Source of the DNA: Falsibacillus pallidus
GTDB taxonomy: Bacteria; Bacillota; Bacilli; Bacillales; DSM-25281
Reading direction: 5' to 3'
Assembly: GCF_003350505.1 (NCBI RefSeq)
Contig: NZ_QQAY01000003.1
Location: forward strand, 248,001-312,000
Length of the DNA: 64,000 nt
Below are positions 53,498 to 63,906 of the stretch, one piece after another. Every line of letters starts with the position of its first letter. Positions within the stretch are counted from its first letter, which is position 1. Position numbers and translations under genes: made by a program. The notes beneath the pieces were generated by a model. It ran no database searches. It saw only the letters and a program-made list of their open reading frames with translations, and was not told the origin of the DNA.

Positions 53498-53526
53498 ATA
53501 ATACCACTATTATCATAACCTTTCAA
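53498..53526 (-). promoter_or_regulatory. Sigma-A promoter of the MaoC-like gene
   Basis: TTGAAA (53521-53526), 17 bp, TATTAT (53498-53503). Confidence 0.7.
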
Positions 53527-53570
53527 AGAAAAATTAGACCACTGAATGGTACAAGCCTGGATCTGTTTCG

Positions 53571-53604
53571 AAAAAATGGCAGGCCCGTCGTGGACCCGCC
53601 ATTT
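53571..53604 (-). terminator. Terminator of mdh
   Basis: AATGGCGGGTCC/GGGCCTGCCATT-type stem followed by TTTTTTC on the minus strand. Confidence 0.85.
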
Positions 53605-53612
53605 TCCTCTAT

Positions 53613-54557
53613 CTATTCACGAGACAATGAGGACATTACATTTTTAACAGACTCCGCTGACTTAGCTAATGCTGCCCTCTCATCCTCTGTCAAATCAAGT
53701 TCGATGATTTTTTCCAATCCGTTTCCGCCCATAATAGTCGGAACCCCTAAGTAGATCCCTTTAAATCCATACTCTCCCTCTAAATAAGCGATCGCTGGAA
53801 GGACTCTTCTTTGATCTTTCAATACAGCTTCGCACATTTCAGCAAGAGCGGCTGCAGGAGCATAATAGGCGCTTCCACTACCCAGCAGATTGACAATTTC
53901 TCCGCCGCCTTTTCTTGTCCGTTCCACAATGGCATCCAAGCGGTCCTTTGGAATCAATTTTTCCAGCGGGATTCCTCCAGCATAGGAATATCGGACAAGC
54001 GGGACCATATCGTCCCCGTGGCCCCCTAAAACGAAGCCAGTTACATCTTTTACAGAAAGATTCAATTCTTCTGCTGCAAAAGTACGGAATCGTGCAGTAT
54101 CCAGGACCCCGGATTGCCCAACCACTCGATTTTTCGGGAAACCGGATTCTTTAAAGACGGTATAAGTCATTGCGTCAACCGGATTGGTCAAAACGATAAT
54201 CAGACAGTCTGGGGAATACTTGGCAATCTCTTTTGCCACGGATTTCATGATTTTTTGGTTTGTCTGCACCAAATCATCGCGGCTCATTCCAGGCTTCCTT
54301 GCAATACCGGCAGTGATGACAACAATATTAGAATCCTTTGTATCCTCATAATTGGCTGTACCGGTGATTTTCGCATCAAACCCTTGGACCGGACTTGCCT
54401 CAAGCATATCCAAAGCCTTTCCTTTCGTCGGATTTTCCATTTGAGGAATATCCACCAGTACGACATCGCCAAGTTCTTTTTGTGCAAGTAAGAAAGCCGT
54501 AGTCGCTCCAGTGAATCCTCCACCGATGATCGAAATCTTTCTGCGCTTGATTGACAT
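53613..54557 (-). CDS. mdh: Malate dehydrogenase
   Basis: A 314-residue LDH-like malate dehydrogenase, TCA cycle. The NAD-binding start is [18 protein letters not shown], and [35 protein letters not shown] and the catalytic His in [16 protein letters not shown] are present. Substrate-specifying arginines are in the RKPGMSR region. The start is ATG 54557 after AAAGGGGAC; a longer frame upstream lacks support. It follows icd and citZ. Confidence 0.97.
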   Translation of the reverse strand: MSIKRRKISIIGGGFTGATTAFLLAQKELGDVVLVDIPQMENPTKGKALDMLEASPVQGFDAKITGTANYEDTKDSNIVVITAGIARKPGMSRDDLVQTNQKIMKSVAKEIAKYSPDCLIIVLTNPVDAMTYTVFKESGFPKNRVVGQSGVLDTARFRTFAAEELNLSVKDVTGFVLGGHGDDMVPLVRYSYAGGIPLEKLIPKDRLDAIVERTRKGGGEIVNLLGSGSAYYAPAAALAEMCEAVLKDQRRVLPAIAYLEGEYGFKGIYLGVPTIMGGNGLEKIIELDLTEDERAALAKSAESVKNVMSSLSRE

Positions 54558-54625
54558 GGGAATGTCCCCTTTCAAATGAATGAATAGTATAGAAAATCCA
54601 GCAGACTGGCGGCTGGATTCAAACA

Positions 54626-54650
54626 GAGGCTGTCCAAAATGGACAGCCTC
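54626..54650 (-). terminator. Hairpin between icd and mdh
   Basis: GAGGCTGTCC/GGACAGCCTC stem with a weak U-tract (TGTTTG) on the minus strand. It may only attenuate or protect the upstream mRNA, allowing read-through from icd to mdh. Confidence 0.6.
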
Positions 54651-54664
54651 ATCAATCAATTAAA

Positions 54665-55933
54665 TTAAAGGTTTTTGATAAGCTCGTCGCCGAACTCAGA
54701 GCATTTCACTTCTGTAGCGCCATCCATTAGACGGGCGAAGTCATATGTTACAACTTTAGAAGCAATGGATTTCTCCATGGACTGTGTAATCATCTTGGCA
54801 GCTTCATTCCAGCCTAAGTGTTCAAGAAGAAGAACACCAGAAAGGATAACTGAAGATGGGTTTACTTTATCTAGGCCCGCATATTTTGGAGCAGTTCCAT
54901 GAGTAGCTTCGAAAATAGCATGTCCTGTTTCATAGTTGATATTCGCTCCAGGAGCAATTCCAATTCCGCCGACTTGGGCAGCAAGTGCATCAGAGATGTA
55001 ATCTCCGTTCAAGTTCATTGTTGCAACAACATCGAACTCGCTTGGACGAGTAAGGATTTGTTGAAGGAAGATATCTGCGATAGAATCCTTCACGATAATT
55101 TTGCCAGCTGCTTCAGCTTCTGATTGTGCTTGGTTTGCAGCATCTGTACCCTTTTCTTCTTTAATTCTGTCATATTGAGCCCAAGTGAATACTTTATCGC
55201 CGAATTCTTTTTCAGCAAGCTCATATCCCCAGTTCTTGAAGGCACCTTCAGTGAACTTCATGATATTTCCTTTATGAACAAGAGTTAAAGATTTGCGTCC
55301 TTCTGTGATAGCGTAGTTGATCGCTGCACGCACTAAACGCTCTGTACCCTCTTTAGAAACAGGCTTGATTCCGATGCCAGATGTTTCAGGGAATCTGATT
55401 TTGTTTACACCCATTTCATTTTGAAGGAAGTCGATAACTTTCTTCACTGCATCTGATCCTTGAGCGTATTCGATGCCGGCATAGATATCTTCAGTATTTT
55501 CACGGAAAATGACCATATCAGTATCTTCAGGGCGTTTAACCGGTGAAGGCACACCTTGGAAGTAGCGAACTGGACGCAAGCATACGAAAAGATCCAACTC
55601 TTGGCGCAAAGCAACGTTCAATGAACGGATCCCGCCTCCGACTGGAGTTGTAAGAGGTCCTTTGATGGCAATGAAATATTCACGGATGACATCCAAAGTT
55701 TCACTTGGAAGCCATTCGCCAGTTTGGTTGAAAGCTTTTTCTCCAGCCAAAACTTCTTTCCATTCTATTTTGCGCTCGCCATTATAAGCCTTTTCAACAG
55801 CAGCATCTAATACACGAGAAGCAGCAGCCCAAATATCAGGACCAATTCCGTCGCCTTCAATGAAAGGTACGATCGGATTATTTGGAACGTTCAATACACC
55901 ATTTTCAACAGTAATTTTTTCACCTTGAGACAT
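54665..55933 (-). CDS. icd: Isocitrate dehydrogenase, NADP-dependent
   Basis: A 422-residue TCA-cycle enzyme converting isocitrate to 2-oxoglutarate. Blocks: [40 protein letters not shown]-type substrate loop (Ser and Arg residues of isocitrate binding), [16 protein letters not shown], and [19 protein letters not shown]. The phosphorylation-site Ser in GGIRSLN is conserved, but no kinase gene is seen here. It follows citZ by 106 bp. Confidence 0.97.
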   Translation of the reverse strand: MSQGEKITVENGVLNVPNNPIVPFIEGDGIGPDIWAAASRVLDAAVEKAYNGERKIEWKEVLAGEKAFNQTGEWLPSETLDVIREYFIAIKGPLTTPVGGGIRSLNVALRQELDLFVCLRPVRYFQGVPSPVKRPEDTDMVIFRENTEDIYAGIEYAQGSDAVKKVIDFLQNEMGVNKIRFPETSGIGIKPVSKEGTERLVRAAINYAITEGRKSLTLVHKGNIMKFTEGAFKNWGYELAEKEFGDKVFTWAQYDRIKEEKGTDAANQAQSEAEAAGKIIVKDSIADIFLQQILTRPSEFDVVATMNLNGDYISDALAAQVGGIGIAPGANINYETGHAIFEATHGTAPKYAGLDKVNPSSVILSGVLLLEHLGWNEAAKMITQSMEKSIASKVVTYDFARLMDGATEVKCSEFGDELIKNL

Positions 55934-56039
55934 GATTTTCCCTCCAATTTCAATATCAAAGGTTAGATGGCAGCAGCCCCTAACCTCGATTTACATACAG
56001 TATTATTAGAACAATAATTCAGCCATTTGTAAATGATTC

Positions 56040-57158
56040 TTATCCGCGTTTTTCAACTGGAACGTAAGACTGCATTCCAGGACCTGTATAATCAGCGCGT
56101 GGGCGGATCAAACGGTTGTTTTCATATTGCTCTAGAATATGAGCCAACCAGCCTGATACACGGCTGACAGCAAAGATCGGTGTGAATAGATCGTGATCGA
56201 TGCCCAGGCTGTGGTAAACAGAAGCTGAGTAGAAATCAACATTTGGCGGAAGGCCTTTTTCGGATGTCACGATTTCTTCAATCTTTATGGACATATCATA
56301 ATAGTGCGCTTCGCCGGTAAGTTTTGTAAGCTTTTGGGACATTTCACGCAAATGCTTCGCACGAGGATCCCCTTTGCGGTACACGCGGTGGCCGAATCCC
56401 ATGATTTTTTCTTTATTATTCAATTTTTCATGGATATAAGAATCTACATTTTCAACAGAACCAATATCCGTAAGCATCTTCATGACTTGTTCGTTTGCAC
56501 CGCCGTGAAGAGGACCTTTCAATGCACCAATCGCTGCTGTAACACCTGAGTAGACATCAGACAATGTAGCTACACAAACCCGTGCAGTGAAAGTCGATGC
56601 ATTCAATTCATGGTCAGCATGAAGGACAAGTGCTTTATTGAAAGCTTCCACAGCAATCGCTTCCGGCTCTTCGCCAGTAAGCATGTACAGGAAGTTTGCT
56701 GCAAATCCTAGGTCTTTTCTAGGTGCAACAGGCTCAAGGCCTTTGCGGATGCGAGCGAATGCCGTTACCAATGAAGGCATTTTTGCCTGCAGGCGGACAG
56801 CTTTACGATAGTTGGATTCCGTTTCCATAACATCCGCTTCTTCATCGTATAAACCAAGTGAAGAAACTGCTGTACGAAGGGCAGCCATCGGATGTACTTT
56901 ATCGATAGGGAATGTCTTAAATTGATTTAAAACTTCTTGAGGAAGCTCAGCATCTTTTGCCAATTGCTCCTTCAACTCCTGAAGCTGGGAAGCTGTCGGC
57001 AGTTTACGATGCCATAATAAATAAATTACCTCTTCGAAGCTTGCATGTTCTGCTAGATCATCAATGTTGTACCCTACATATGTAAGAGTGTCATCAATGA
57101 TTGAACTTATGGAAGAAGTTGTAGCTACAACACCTTCAAGGCCACGTGTTGCTGTCAT
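56040..57158 (-). CDS. citZ: Citrate synthase
   Basis: A 372-residue citrate synthase, first enzyme of the TCA cycle. Catalytic residues are in LVLHADHELNASTF (about residues 182-195), KIMGFGHRVYRKGDPRA (His) and VDFYSASVYHSLGI (Asp). AAAGGAGAG precedes the ATG. It heads citZ-icd-mdh. Its promoter, a cre-like site and a long hairpin-rich leader lie upstream. Confidence 0.97.
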   Translation of the reverse strand: MTATRGLEGVVATTSSISSIIDDTLTYVGYNIDDLAEHASFEEVIYLLWHRKLPTASQLQELKEQLAKDAELPQEVLNQFKTFPIDKVHPMAALRTAVSSLGLYDEEADVMETESNYRKAVRLQAKMPSLVTAFARIRKGLEPVAPRKDLGFAANFLYMLTGEEPEAIAVEAFNKALVLHADHELNASTFTARVCVATLSDVYSGVTAAIGALKGPLHGGANEQVMKMLTDIGSVENVDSYIHEKLNNKEKIMGFGHRVYRKGDPRAKHLREMSQKLTKLTGEAHYYDMSIKIEEIVTSEKGLPPNVDFYSASVYHSLGIDHDLFTPIFAVSRVSGWLAHILEQYENNRLIRPRADYTGPGMQSYVPVEKRG

Positions 57159-57376
57159 ATCAATCTCTCCTTTATGAATAATTCCTCATTACCAGGTAAT
57201 GGTGAGCAAAAAAAGCCATTCATTGCGGTTTATTTATAAGGCAATAGGCTTGTTCACTTGAAATTCAGTTCCAAAAGATTTCCTTTTGGAGATTGAGCGC
57301 TTGCTCAATGCTCTAGCATGCAATAAAAGTAGACATATTGCATCAAGAGATGACAATTTTCTCGGTTACGCTTACA
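57159..57376 (-). promoter_or_regulatory. Long structured citZ 5' leader
   Basis: About 218 nt from the predicted start point to the start codon. Two adjacent hairpins lie in its middle: ATTGAGC-AAGC-GCTCAAT (57292-57309) and TCCAAAAG-GAAAT-CTTTTGGA (57270-57290), with a smaller TTAC/GTAA stem near the gene. There is no small gene in it. In B. subtilis, aconitase is reported to bind the citZ leader RNA; whether these hairpins serve that purpose is unknown. Confidence 0.6.
57363..57376 (-). promoter_or_regulatory. cre-like site at the citZ start point
   Basis: TGTAAGCGTAACCG matches the cre consensus (TGWAARCGYTWNCW) at 12 of 14 positions, including the central GCG. It begins at about +1 of citZ. 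Confidence 0.65.
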
Positions 57377-57382
57377 TTTCCT

Positions 57383-57411
57383 ATTATAAACAATTATCTG
57401 ACTTTTGTGAA
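57383..57411 (-). promoter_or_regulatory. Sigma-A promoter of citZ
   Basis: TTCACA (57406-57411), 17 bp, TATAAT (57383-57388). Confidence 0.82.
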
Positions 57412-57538
57412 CGGATACTGATTAAAATGTCCAAAAATTATTTTTTTAGAAAAACTTAAATGCTTTGGTATTTTAGAGCATTCGAGTATCCATTAATTAA
57501 ATCATACCCTATTTTTAAATAATATGAAATAAAAACGC

Positions 57539-58000
57539 TTACGTAAACATTTCAAACAGCTTCATTGCTAAATAGGCAATGCCCGCACCGATAAGAGGCC
57601 CTACTGCAACACCATTGAATAAGGAAACAGCAAGGATCGTCCCGAGAACCAGTGCAGTGGTTATATGGGGGTCATCCTCAAGGAGTATCAGTCCATTTTT
57701 CGCAATGAGTGCTACTGCCATACCGGCAAGAAGGGCAATCCATGCGTAAGGGGATTTCAGCGCTTCTATCAAATCTTTAAAACCGATTGCACCGCTTGCT
57801 ATCGGCGCCAGAACCGCAATTGTAATGATCGTTACCCCCCAATTGATGCCTTTACCTTGGATGAAGGAAAAAACCTTGCCATCCACCCCTGCAAGCTTTA
57901 ATACTATTAAAACCCCCACGGCTATCATAAGAGATTGATTTTTTGCAATCAGGGCTATGCCCAGAAGCAGGAGCAAAAATAAAATAGGTTGACTGAACAT
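57539..58000 (-). CDS. ytwI: DUF441 membrane protein (YtwI)
   Basis: A 153-residue, very hydrophobic protein with four or more predicted helices, matching DUF441 (IALIAKNQSLMIAVGVLIVLKL; GINWGVTIITIAVLAPIASG; a second AVALIAKNGLILL copy, suggesting internal duplication). The function is unknown. The start is ATG 58000 after GAGGTGAAAAA. Its position next to citZ and ytvI matches B. subtilis ytwI. Confidence 0.85.
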   Translation of the reverse strand: MFSQPILFLLLLLGIALIAKNQSLMIAVGVLIVLKLAGVDGKVFSFIQGKGINWGVTIITIAVLAPIASGAIGFKDLIEALKSPYAWIALLAGMAVALIAKNGLILLEDDPHITTALVLGTILAVSLFNGVAVGPLIGAGIAYLAMKLFEMFT

Positions 58001-58163
58001 TTTTTCACCTCGTATAACCAAAATTATCCTAACATAACTAATCGTTTTTAAAAATATGATTTTAAGGATATTTCTATAATAACGTAAAATTGGAACTTCT
58101 TTTCAATTGGGAGAGCATGTAAAATAGTAGGTAAAGAAGTAACTAAAAGGTGGCTGATGATGT

Positions 58164-59291
58164 TTGAATCCTGAGTTTATCTACAGGACAATCCGATTTT
58201 TCTTTGTCATTGCTGTAATTATTTTGTTGTTGACTGTATTTTATTATGTTTCTACTGTTACATACCCTTTTTTGATTGCCATTGTGATTGCACTTCTTAT
58301 CAATCCTGTGGTCAATTTATTGGAGCGGCAAGCTAAAATGCCTCGGGCTGCTGCCGTATTGGTTGCGTTGACATTGATTGTTGCCATATTTGCGGGCATC
58401 ATCACACTCTTGATTGCAGAAATCGTTTCAGGGGCCAATTACCTGGCAAGGACGGTACCTGACCACGTCGATACACTTGTCCAATATATTGAGGATTTGA
58501 TAACTTCCCAGATCATCCCCCTTTACAATCAAGGTGCAAGCTTCTTTAAAAACCTTGATGTCGGACAGCAAGAAACCATCACCCAAAACATTCAAACTGC
58601 CGGCCAAAAAATCGCCACTTCCGCAGGTGCGTTCCTGCAAAGCTTTTTTCAGAAGCTCCCCAACCTAATTTCATGGATCCCAGGGGCAGCAACGGTCATC
58701 GTATTTTCTGCATTAGCTACATTTTTTATCAGCAAGGATTGGGACAGATTATCAATGTTGTTCACCAAACTTCTTCCGCATAAGGCCCGAACAAGCGGCC
58801 AAAAAGTACTTGTGGACTTGAAAAAGGCATTATTCGGATTCATACGAGCCCAGCTTACCCTTATCTCCATCACGAGCGTCATTGTCCTTATTGGGCTTCT
58901 GGTGCTCCGTGTAGATTATGCCATTACCATTGCGCTTGTGAGCGGTCTTGTCGATTTACTGCCTTACCTTGGAACGGGAACGGTCTTCATCCCTTGGATC
59001 CTTTACGAGGCCATTTCAGGAGATCCGGGGCTTGCCATAGGACTCGGCATTCTTTATGTCATCGTTATCGTCCAGCGGCAGGTTATGGAGCCGAAAATAC
59101 TCTCTTCAAGCATCGGATTGGATCCCTTGGCAACCTTGATCGCCCTTTTTGTTGGGTTTAAGCTCGTTGGCTTCCTTGGTTTGATTCTTGGTCCCGTTAC
59201 ACTTGTCATCATCAGCACGCTACATCGCGCCAATGTATTCCACGATTTGTGGAATTTCATCAAAGGAAATCCGGAAGATCGAGTAAAATAA
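58164..59291 (+). CDS. ytvI: AI-2E-family transporter, sporulation membrane protein YtvI
   Basis: A 375-residue integral membrane protein of the AI-2E/PerM family with seven to eight helices. A pair lies at the N-terminus (residues about 8-50) and a third near 63-85. After a central extracytoplasmic helical domain (about 90-160) come more helices, with the family segment LVDLLPYLGTGTVFIPW. Substrate unknown; B. subtilis YtvI is associated with sporulation. The start is TTG 58164, about 10 bases after AAGGTGG. It is divergent from ytwI. Confidence 0.87.
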   Translation: MNPEFIYRTIRFFFVIAVIILLLTVFYYVSTVTYPFLIAIVIALLINPVVNLLERQAKMPRAAAVLVALTLIVAIFAGIITLLIAEIVSGANYLARTVPDHVDTLVQYIEDLITSQIIPLYNQGASFFKNLDVGQQETITQNIQTAGQKIATSAGAFLQSFFQKLPNLISWIPGAATVIVFSALATFFISKDWDRLSMLFTKLLPHKARTSGQKVLVDLKKALFGFIRAQLTLISITSVIVLIGLLVLRVDYAITIALVSGLVDLLPYLGTGTVFIPWILYEAISGDPGLAIGLGILYVIVIVQRQVMEPKILSSSIGLDPLATLIALFVGFKLVGFLGLILGPVTLVIISTLHRANVFHDLWNFIKGNPEDRVK

Positions 59292-59294
59292 GAT

Positions 59295-59335
59295 AAAAAA
59301 GGCTTGCCCAATCCAAAATCGGGCAGCCTTTTTTG
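59295..59335. terminator. Bidirectional terminator ytvI/fxsA
   Basis: GGCTTGCCC/GGGCAGCC stem with A-run left and T-run right, between convergent genes. Confidence 0.9.
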
Positions 59336-59337
59336 TT

Positions 59338-59724
59338 TTATCTATAAATGATGACATTCCTCTTGTCGATCCATTTGCGGATGAGTTTAAGAATGAACGG
59401 TTTGATAAACCTTCTTGTAGTTGGAATCAAAAGCAAAAAACCGATGGTATCTGTGATAAAGCCGGGCGTGATCAGAAAAATGGCTCCTGCCAGTATGCAA
59501 ACCCCGTCAATGATGGCATCTCCCGGAGCATGTCCCGCCTTCAAAGATTCCTGTACCCGGTGAATGGCTGAAATGCCCTGCTGCTTGGCAAAATACGCTC
59601 CAAGAATACCTGTCAGTATGATCAGACCGATTGTGGACCAAGCTCCGAAATAGCTTCCTGCTAAAATGAACAGCCAAATTTCAAGGGCAGGTACGATGAT
59701 TAAAAAAAGGAACAGATATTTCAT
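59338..59724 (-). CDS. fxsA: FxsA-family membrane protein
   Basis: A 128-residue membrane protein (YtzA/FxsA). It has helices at about residues 2-18, 25-43 and 73-95, the family motif GAYFAKQQG (about 45-53), and ILAGAIFLITPGFITDTIGF. The C-terminus is basic and probably cytoplasmic. E. coli FxsA relieves F-plasmid-exclusion of phage T7; the Bacillus role is unknown. The start is ATG 59724, after GGAGGCTGGATAT. Confidence 0.88.
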   Translation of the reverse strand: MKYLFLFLIIVPALEIWLFILAGSYFGAWSTIGLIILTGILGAYFAKQQGISAIHRVQESLKAGHAPGDAIIDGVCILAGAIFLITPGFITDTIGFLLLIPTTRRFIKPFILKLIRKWIDKRNVIIYR

Positions 59725-59811
59725 ATATCCAGCCTCCATAAGGTTGACCTATTTGAAATACATTATATCATACAGAAAAGCCTTTCATTCCATTCAGCGG
59801 GTTTATTAATG

Positions 59812-59838
59812 CAAAAGCGGCCGAAAGTTCGGCCGCTT
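59812..59838 (-). terminator. Terminator of pfkA-pyk
   Basis: AAGCGGCCGAA/TTCGGCCGCTT palindrome after the pyk stop, with a short T-run on the minus strand. Confidence 0.8.
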
Positions 59839-59859
59839 CATTTATTGCATATGGACTTT

Positions 59860-61620
59860 TTACAGCACGCTTGCATGTCCGTTATAAATGATGCCTCTTG
59901 TCGCATCGACAGTCAGTTCCTGTCCATCTTTGATAAGGGATGTAGCTTGGTCTACACCAACGATGACCGGAATGCCCAAATTGATTCCGACTACGGCTGC
60001 ATGGCTTGTCAAACCGCCTTCTTCGACAATTAATGCAGAGCATTTTTCGATGGCTGCCATCATTTCTTTATCTGTACCGAGTGTTACTAGTACAGAACCG
60101 TTTTGCACTTTGTCTAAAGCTTCTTTTGCATTTTTGGCTACAACAGCTCTGCCATAGGCAGATTTTCTTCCGATACCTTGTCCTTTAGCTAATACGTCCC
60201 CAATGACATGGATTTTCATTAAGTTAGTTGTGCCGGATTCGCCTACCGGTACACCTGCAGTAATGACAATCAAATCACCATGTTTGACGACTTTGGAGTT
60301 CAAGCTCTCTTCAACCGCCATTTCAACCATTTCATCAGTTGTGGATACTTTACGCCCGATTTGCGGTGTAACACCCCAAACCAAAGCTAGTCCACGTGAA
60401 ACGGAATCATTTGCCGTAACAGCTACAATCGGAGCTTTCGGACGGTATTTAGAAATCATCCGTGCAGTATGCCCGCTTTCAGTTGGTGTTACGATGGCAC
60501 TTACTTCAAGATTCATTGCAGTATGAGCAACAGATTGACCGATTGCATCAGTCATATTATGCTCTGAATTCTTGCTTTGTCTGGAGAGGATTTCACCATG
60601 ATCAAGCGCTGACTCCGCTCTTGAAGCAATATTATGCATAGTTTGAACAGCTTCTAACGGATAAGATCCAGCTGCTGTTTCACCTGAAAGCATGATGGCA
60701 TCTGTACCATCAAAAATCGCATTGGCAACATCACTTGCTTCCGCACGTGTAGGACGTGGATTGCGCTGCATGGAATCAAGCATTTGGGTTGCAGTGATGA
60801 CAGGCTTCCCAAGAAGATTGCATTTCTTGATCAGCTGCTTTTGCACCAATGGAACTTCCTCAGCAGGAATTTCCACACCTAAATCTCCGCGGGCAACCAT
60901 CAATCCATCTGATACTTCCAGGATTTCATCGATATTATCGACACCTTCCTGGTTTTCAATTTTAGGAATGATTTGAATATGCCCTGCATTGTTTTCTTCC
61001 AAGAGCTGACGGATTTCCAGAACATCTTTAGCACGGCGTACAAAAGATGCTGCAATGAAATCGACTCCCTGCTCAATTCCGAAAAGGATATCCTGTGCGT
61101 CTTTTTCAGTGATTCCAGGAAGATTGACAGAAACTCCAGGAACATTGACGCCTTTTTTATTTTTCAATGTACCGCTGTTCATTACTTTTGTATGAATTTC
61201 TTCATTTTCTTTATCGATGGATGTCACTTCAAGACCGATTAATCCATCATCCAGAAGAATTTTGGAACCTTCATGAACATCATCCATTAATCCACTGTAT
61301 GTAATGGAGAATTTTTCAGGGGTCCCTTCCACTTCTTTCATGGAAACAATAACGTTTGATCCTTCTTGCAGTTCAATAGCGCCGTTCACCATATTATTTG
61401 TACGGATTTCAGGCCCTTTCGTATCAAGCAGGATACCGATTGTCTTTCCATTTTTTTCAGCTGCTTCTCTTATATTTTTGATCCTTTGGCCATGTTCTTC
61501 ATGGTCTCCGTGCGAAAAGTTCAAGCGAGTGACATTCATGCCAGCTTCCATTAATTTGGACAGCATTTCAACACTTTCGCTGGCAGGACCGATAGTACAA
61601 ACAATCTTAGTTTTTCTCAT
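59860..61620 (-). CDS. pyk: Pyruvate kinase with C-terminal extra domain
   Basis: A 586-residue glycolytic enzyme making pyruvate and ATP from PEP. N-terminal blocks are [64 protein letters not shown] and [26 protein letters not shown]-type active site. After residue 475 comes the ~110-residue Bacillus extension ([23 protein letters not shown]), which resembles the PEP-synthase swivelling domain. The start is ATG 61620. It follows pfkA by 37 bp and is co-transcribed. Confidence 0.97.
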   Translation of the reverse strand: MRKTKIVCTIGPASESVEMLSKLMEAGMNVTRLNFSHGDHEEHGQRIKNIREAAEKNGKTIGILLDTKGPEIRTNNMVNGAIELQEGSNVIVSMKEVEGTPEKFSITYSGLMDDVHEGSKILLDDGLIGLEVTSIDKENEEIHTKVMNSGTLKNKKGVNVPGVSVNLPGITEKDAQDILFGIEQGVDFIAASFVRRAKDVLEIRQLLEENNAGHIQIIPKIENQEGVDNIDEILEVSDGLMVARGDLGVEIPAEEVPLVQKQLIKKCNLLGKPVITATQMLDSMQRNPRPTRAEASDVANAIFDGTDAIMLSGETAAGSYPLEAVQTMHNIASRAESALDHGEILSRQSKNSEHNMTDAIGQSVAHTAMNLEVSAIVTPTESGHTARMISKYRPKAPIVAVTANDSVSRGLALVWGVTPQIGRKVSTTDEMVEMAVEESLNSKVVKHGDLIVITAGVPVGESGTTNLMKIHVIGDVLAKGQGIGRKSAYGRAVVAKNAKEALDKVQNGSVLVTLGTDKEMMAAIEKCSALIVEEGGLTSHAAVVGINLGIPVIVGVDQATSLIKDGQELTVDATRGIIYNGHASVL

Positions 61621-61657
61621 ATTAGTCAATAGACCTCCCATATTTTTGCTTATAACC

Positions 61658-62623
<966 letters not shown>

Positions 62624-62844
62624 TCACCTCTATATTTTAGTTGCCTATGTAAGACGAAAATCCTAATCCAAAACTCCTTGGAATTTGTTAACAATTTCAC
62701 AAAAAATCAATAATGTATAAAGAATGATTCTTACCTATATATTATGGTCGAAGTAATCAGGGAATATTTCTAAAATAACATGAAGGGCAAATCATCTCAA
62801 TAAATTAGTCGCCGGCTTGAAAATAGACGAAATTATCATTTAAC

Positions 62845-62858
62845 TGGAAACGCTTCAT
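62845..62858 (+). promoter_or_regulatory. cre-like site upstream of pfkA-pyk
   Basis: TGGAAACGCTTCAT fits the relaxed cre pattern TGNAANCGNWNNCW except at one position. It lies about 230 bp upstream of the pfkA start codon and beyond the likely promoter. Confidence 0.45.
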
Positions 62859-62879
62859 TTTACACTTTTTGGAACAAAT

Positions 62880-62913
62880 AAAAGAACGTGCCAAAAATTT
62901 GCACGTTCTTTTT
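62880..62913 (-). terminator. Terminator of accDA
   Basis: AAAGAACGTGC/GCACGTTCTTT stem with a T-run on the minus strand, after accA. Confidence 0.9.
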
Positions 62914-62925
62914 GATTGGGAAATA

Positions 62926-63906
62926 TTATTTGACAGTATCCACTAATTCTTTAAGATCTGAATACTCTCCGATATTTTTGAATTTTACATAACGGTTATC
63001 GATCAATTCTGCCCCTGACATACCGGTCAGTGTTTTTAATGAACGATATAGGACTCCATCAATGAATTCAGCCTGTTTGGCGATATCACGATGTGCTCCG
63101 CCTTTGACTTCAGGAATGATTTCATCAATGATCCCCATCTCTTTCAAGTCTGGTGCAGTGATTTTCATTGATTCAGCTGCTTTCTTAGCCAAACCAGAAT
63201 CCTTCCATAACAATGCAGCAGCACCTTCTGGGGAGATAACGGAATAAGTCGAGTTTTCAAGCATGTGAATATGATTGCCGATTCCTAATGCAAGGGCTCC
63301 ACCGCTTCCGCCTTCACCTATGACGATGCAGACGATTGGTACAGACATCCCTGCCATTTCAAATAGGTTCTTGGCAATCGCTTCGCTTTGGCCGCGCTCT
63401 TCCGCTGCTTTACCCGGATAAGCTCCTTTAGTATCTATAAAACAGATGATAGGGCGATTAAATTTCTCTGCCTGCTTCATATGCCGGAGGGCCTTGCGAT
63501 ATCCTTCCGGGTGCGGCATGCCAAAATTCCTGCGTAAATTCTCTTTCGTGTCTTTTCCTCTTTGGTGGCCGATGACCGTTACCGGCAGCCCTTTATACTT
63601 GGCAATTCCGGAAACGATGGCTTCATCATCCCCGAAAGCTCGGTCTCCGTGCATTTCCATAAAGTCCTTAAAAAGGTGGGAGATGTAGTCAAGGGTAGTC
63701 GGCCTATTTGGATGCCTTGCCACTTGGACACGGTCCCAAGGCTTCATATGTTCATAAATATCCTGTTCAAGTTTAACAAGCCGTCCTTCAAGCTTTTCAA
63801 TCTCAGAAGAAAGATCGACATCGGATTGTTTCGTAAATTCTCTTAGTTCGGCTATTTTCTTACGCAGCTCAACTACTGGGCGTTCGAATTCCAGCTCATT
63901 TACCAT
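62926..63906 (-). CDS. accA: Acetyl-CoA carboxylase carboxyltransferase subunit alpha
   Basis: A 326-residue subunit that, with AccD, moves the carboxyl group from biotin to acetyl-CoA to form malonyl-CoA, the committed step of fatty-acid synthesis. Crotonase-like core blocks are [20 protein letters not shown] (about residues 152-171) and [16 protein letters not shown]. The N-terminal helix ([17 protein letters not shown]) is typical. The start ATG lies inside the last codons of accD (7-base overlap), so the two are coupled. Confidence 0.97.
   Translation of the reverse strand: MVNELEFERPVVELRKKIAELREFTKQSDVDLSSEIEKLEGRLVKLEQDIYEHMKPWDRVQVARHPNRPTTLDYISHLFKDFMEMHGDRAFGDDEAIVSGIAKYKGLPVTVIGHQRGKDTKENLRRNFGMPHPEGYRKALRHMKQAEKFNRPIICFIDTKGAYPGKAAEERGQSEAIAKNLFEMAGMSVPIVCIVIGEGGSGGALALGIGNHIHMLENSTYSVISPEGAAALLWKDSGLAKKAAESMKITAPDLKEMGIIDEIIPEVKGGAHRDIAKQAEFIDGVLYRSLKTLTGMSGAELIDNRYVKFKNIGEYSDLKELVDTVK

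Noticed and set aside
54577-54586. TGAATGAATA upstream of mdh, resembling a FadR half-site
   Set aside because: Only one half fits; the second half (GTATAGAA) does not match TCATTCA, so it is unlikely to be a FadR operator.
57530-57543. cre-like CGTAAGCGTTTTTA overlapping the ytwI stop codon
   Set aside because: Two mismatches, inside the end of a gene, and about 150 bp upstream of the predicted citZ promoter. The site at the citZ start point is better placed.
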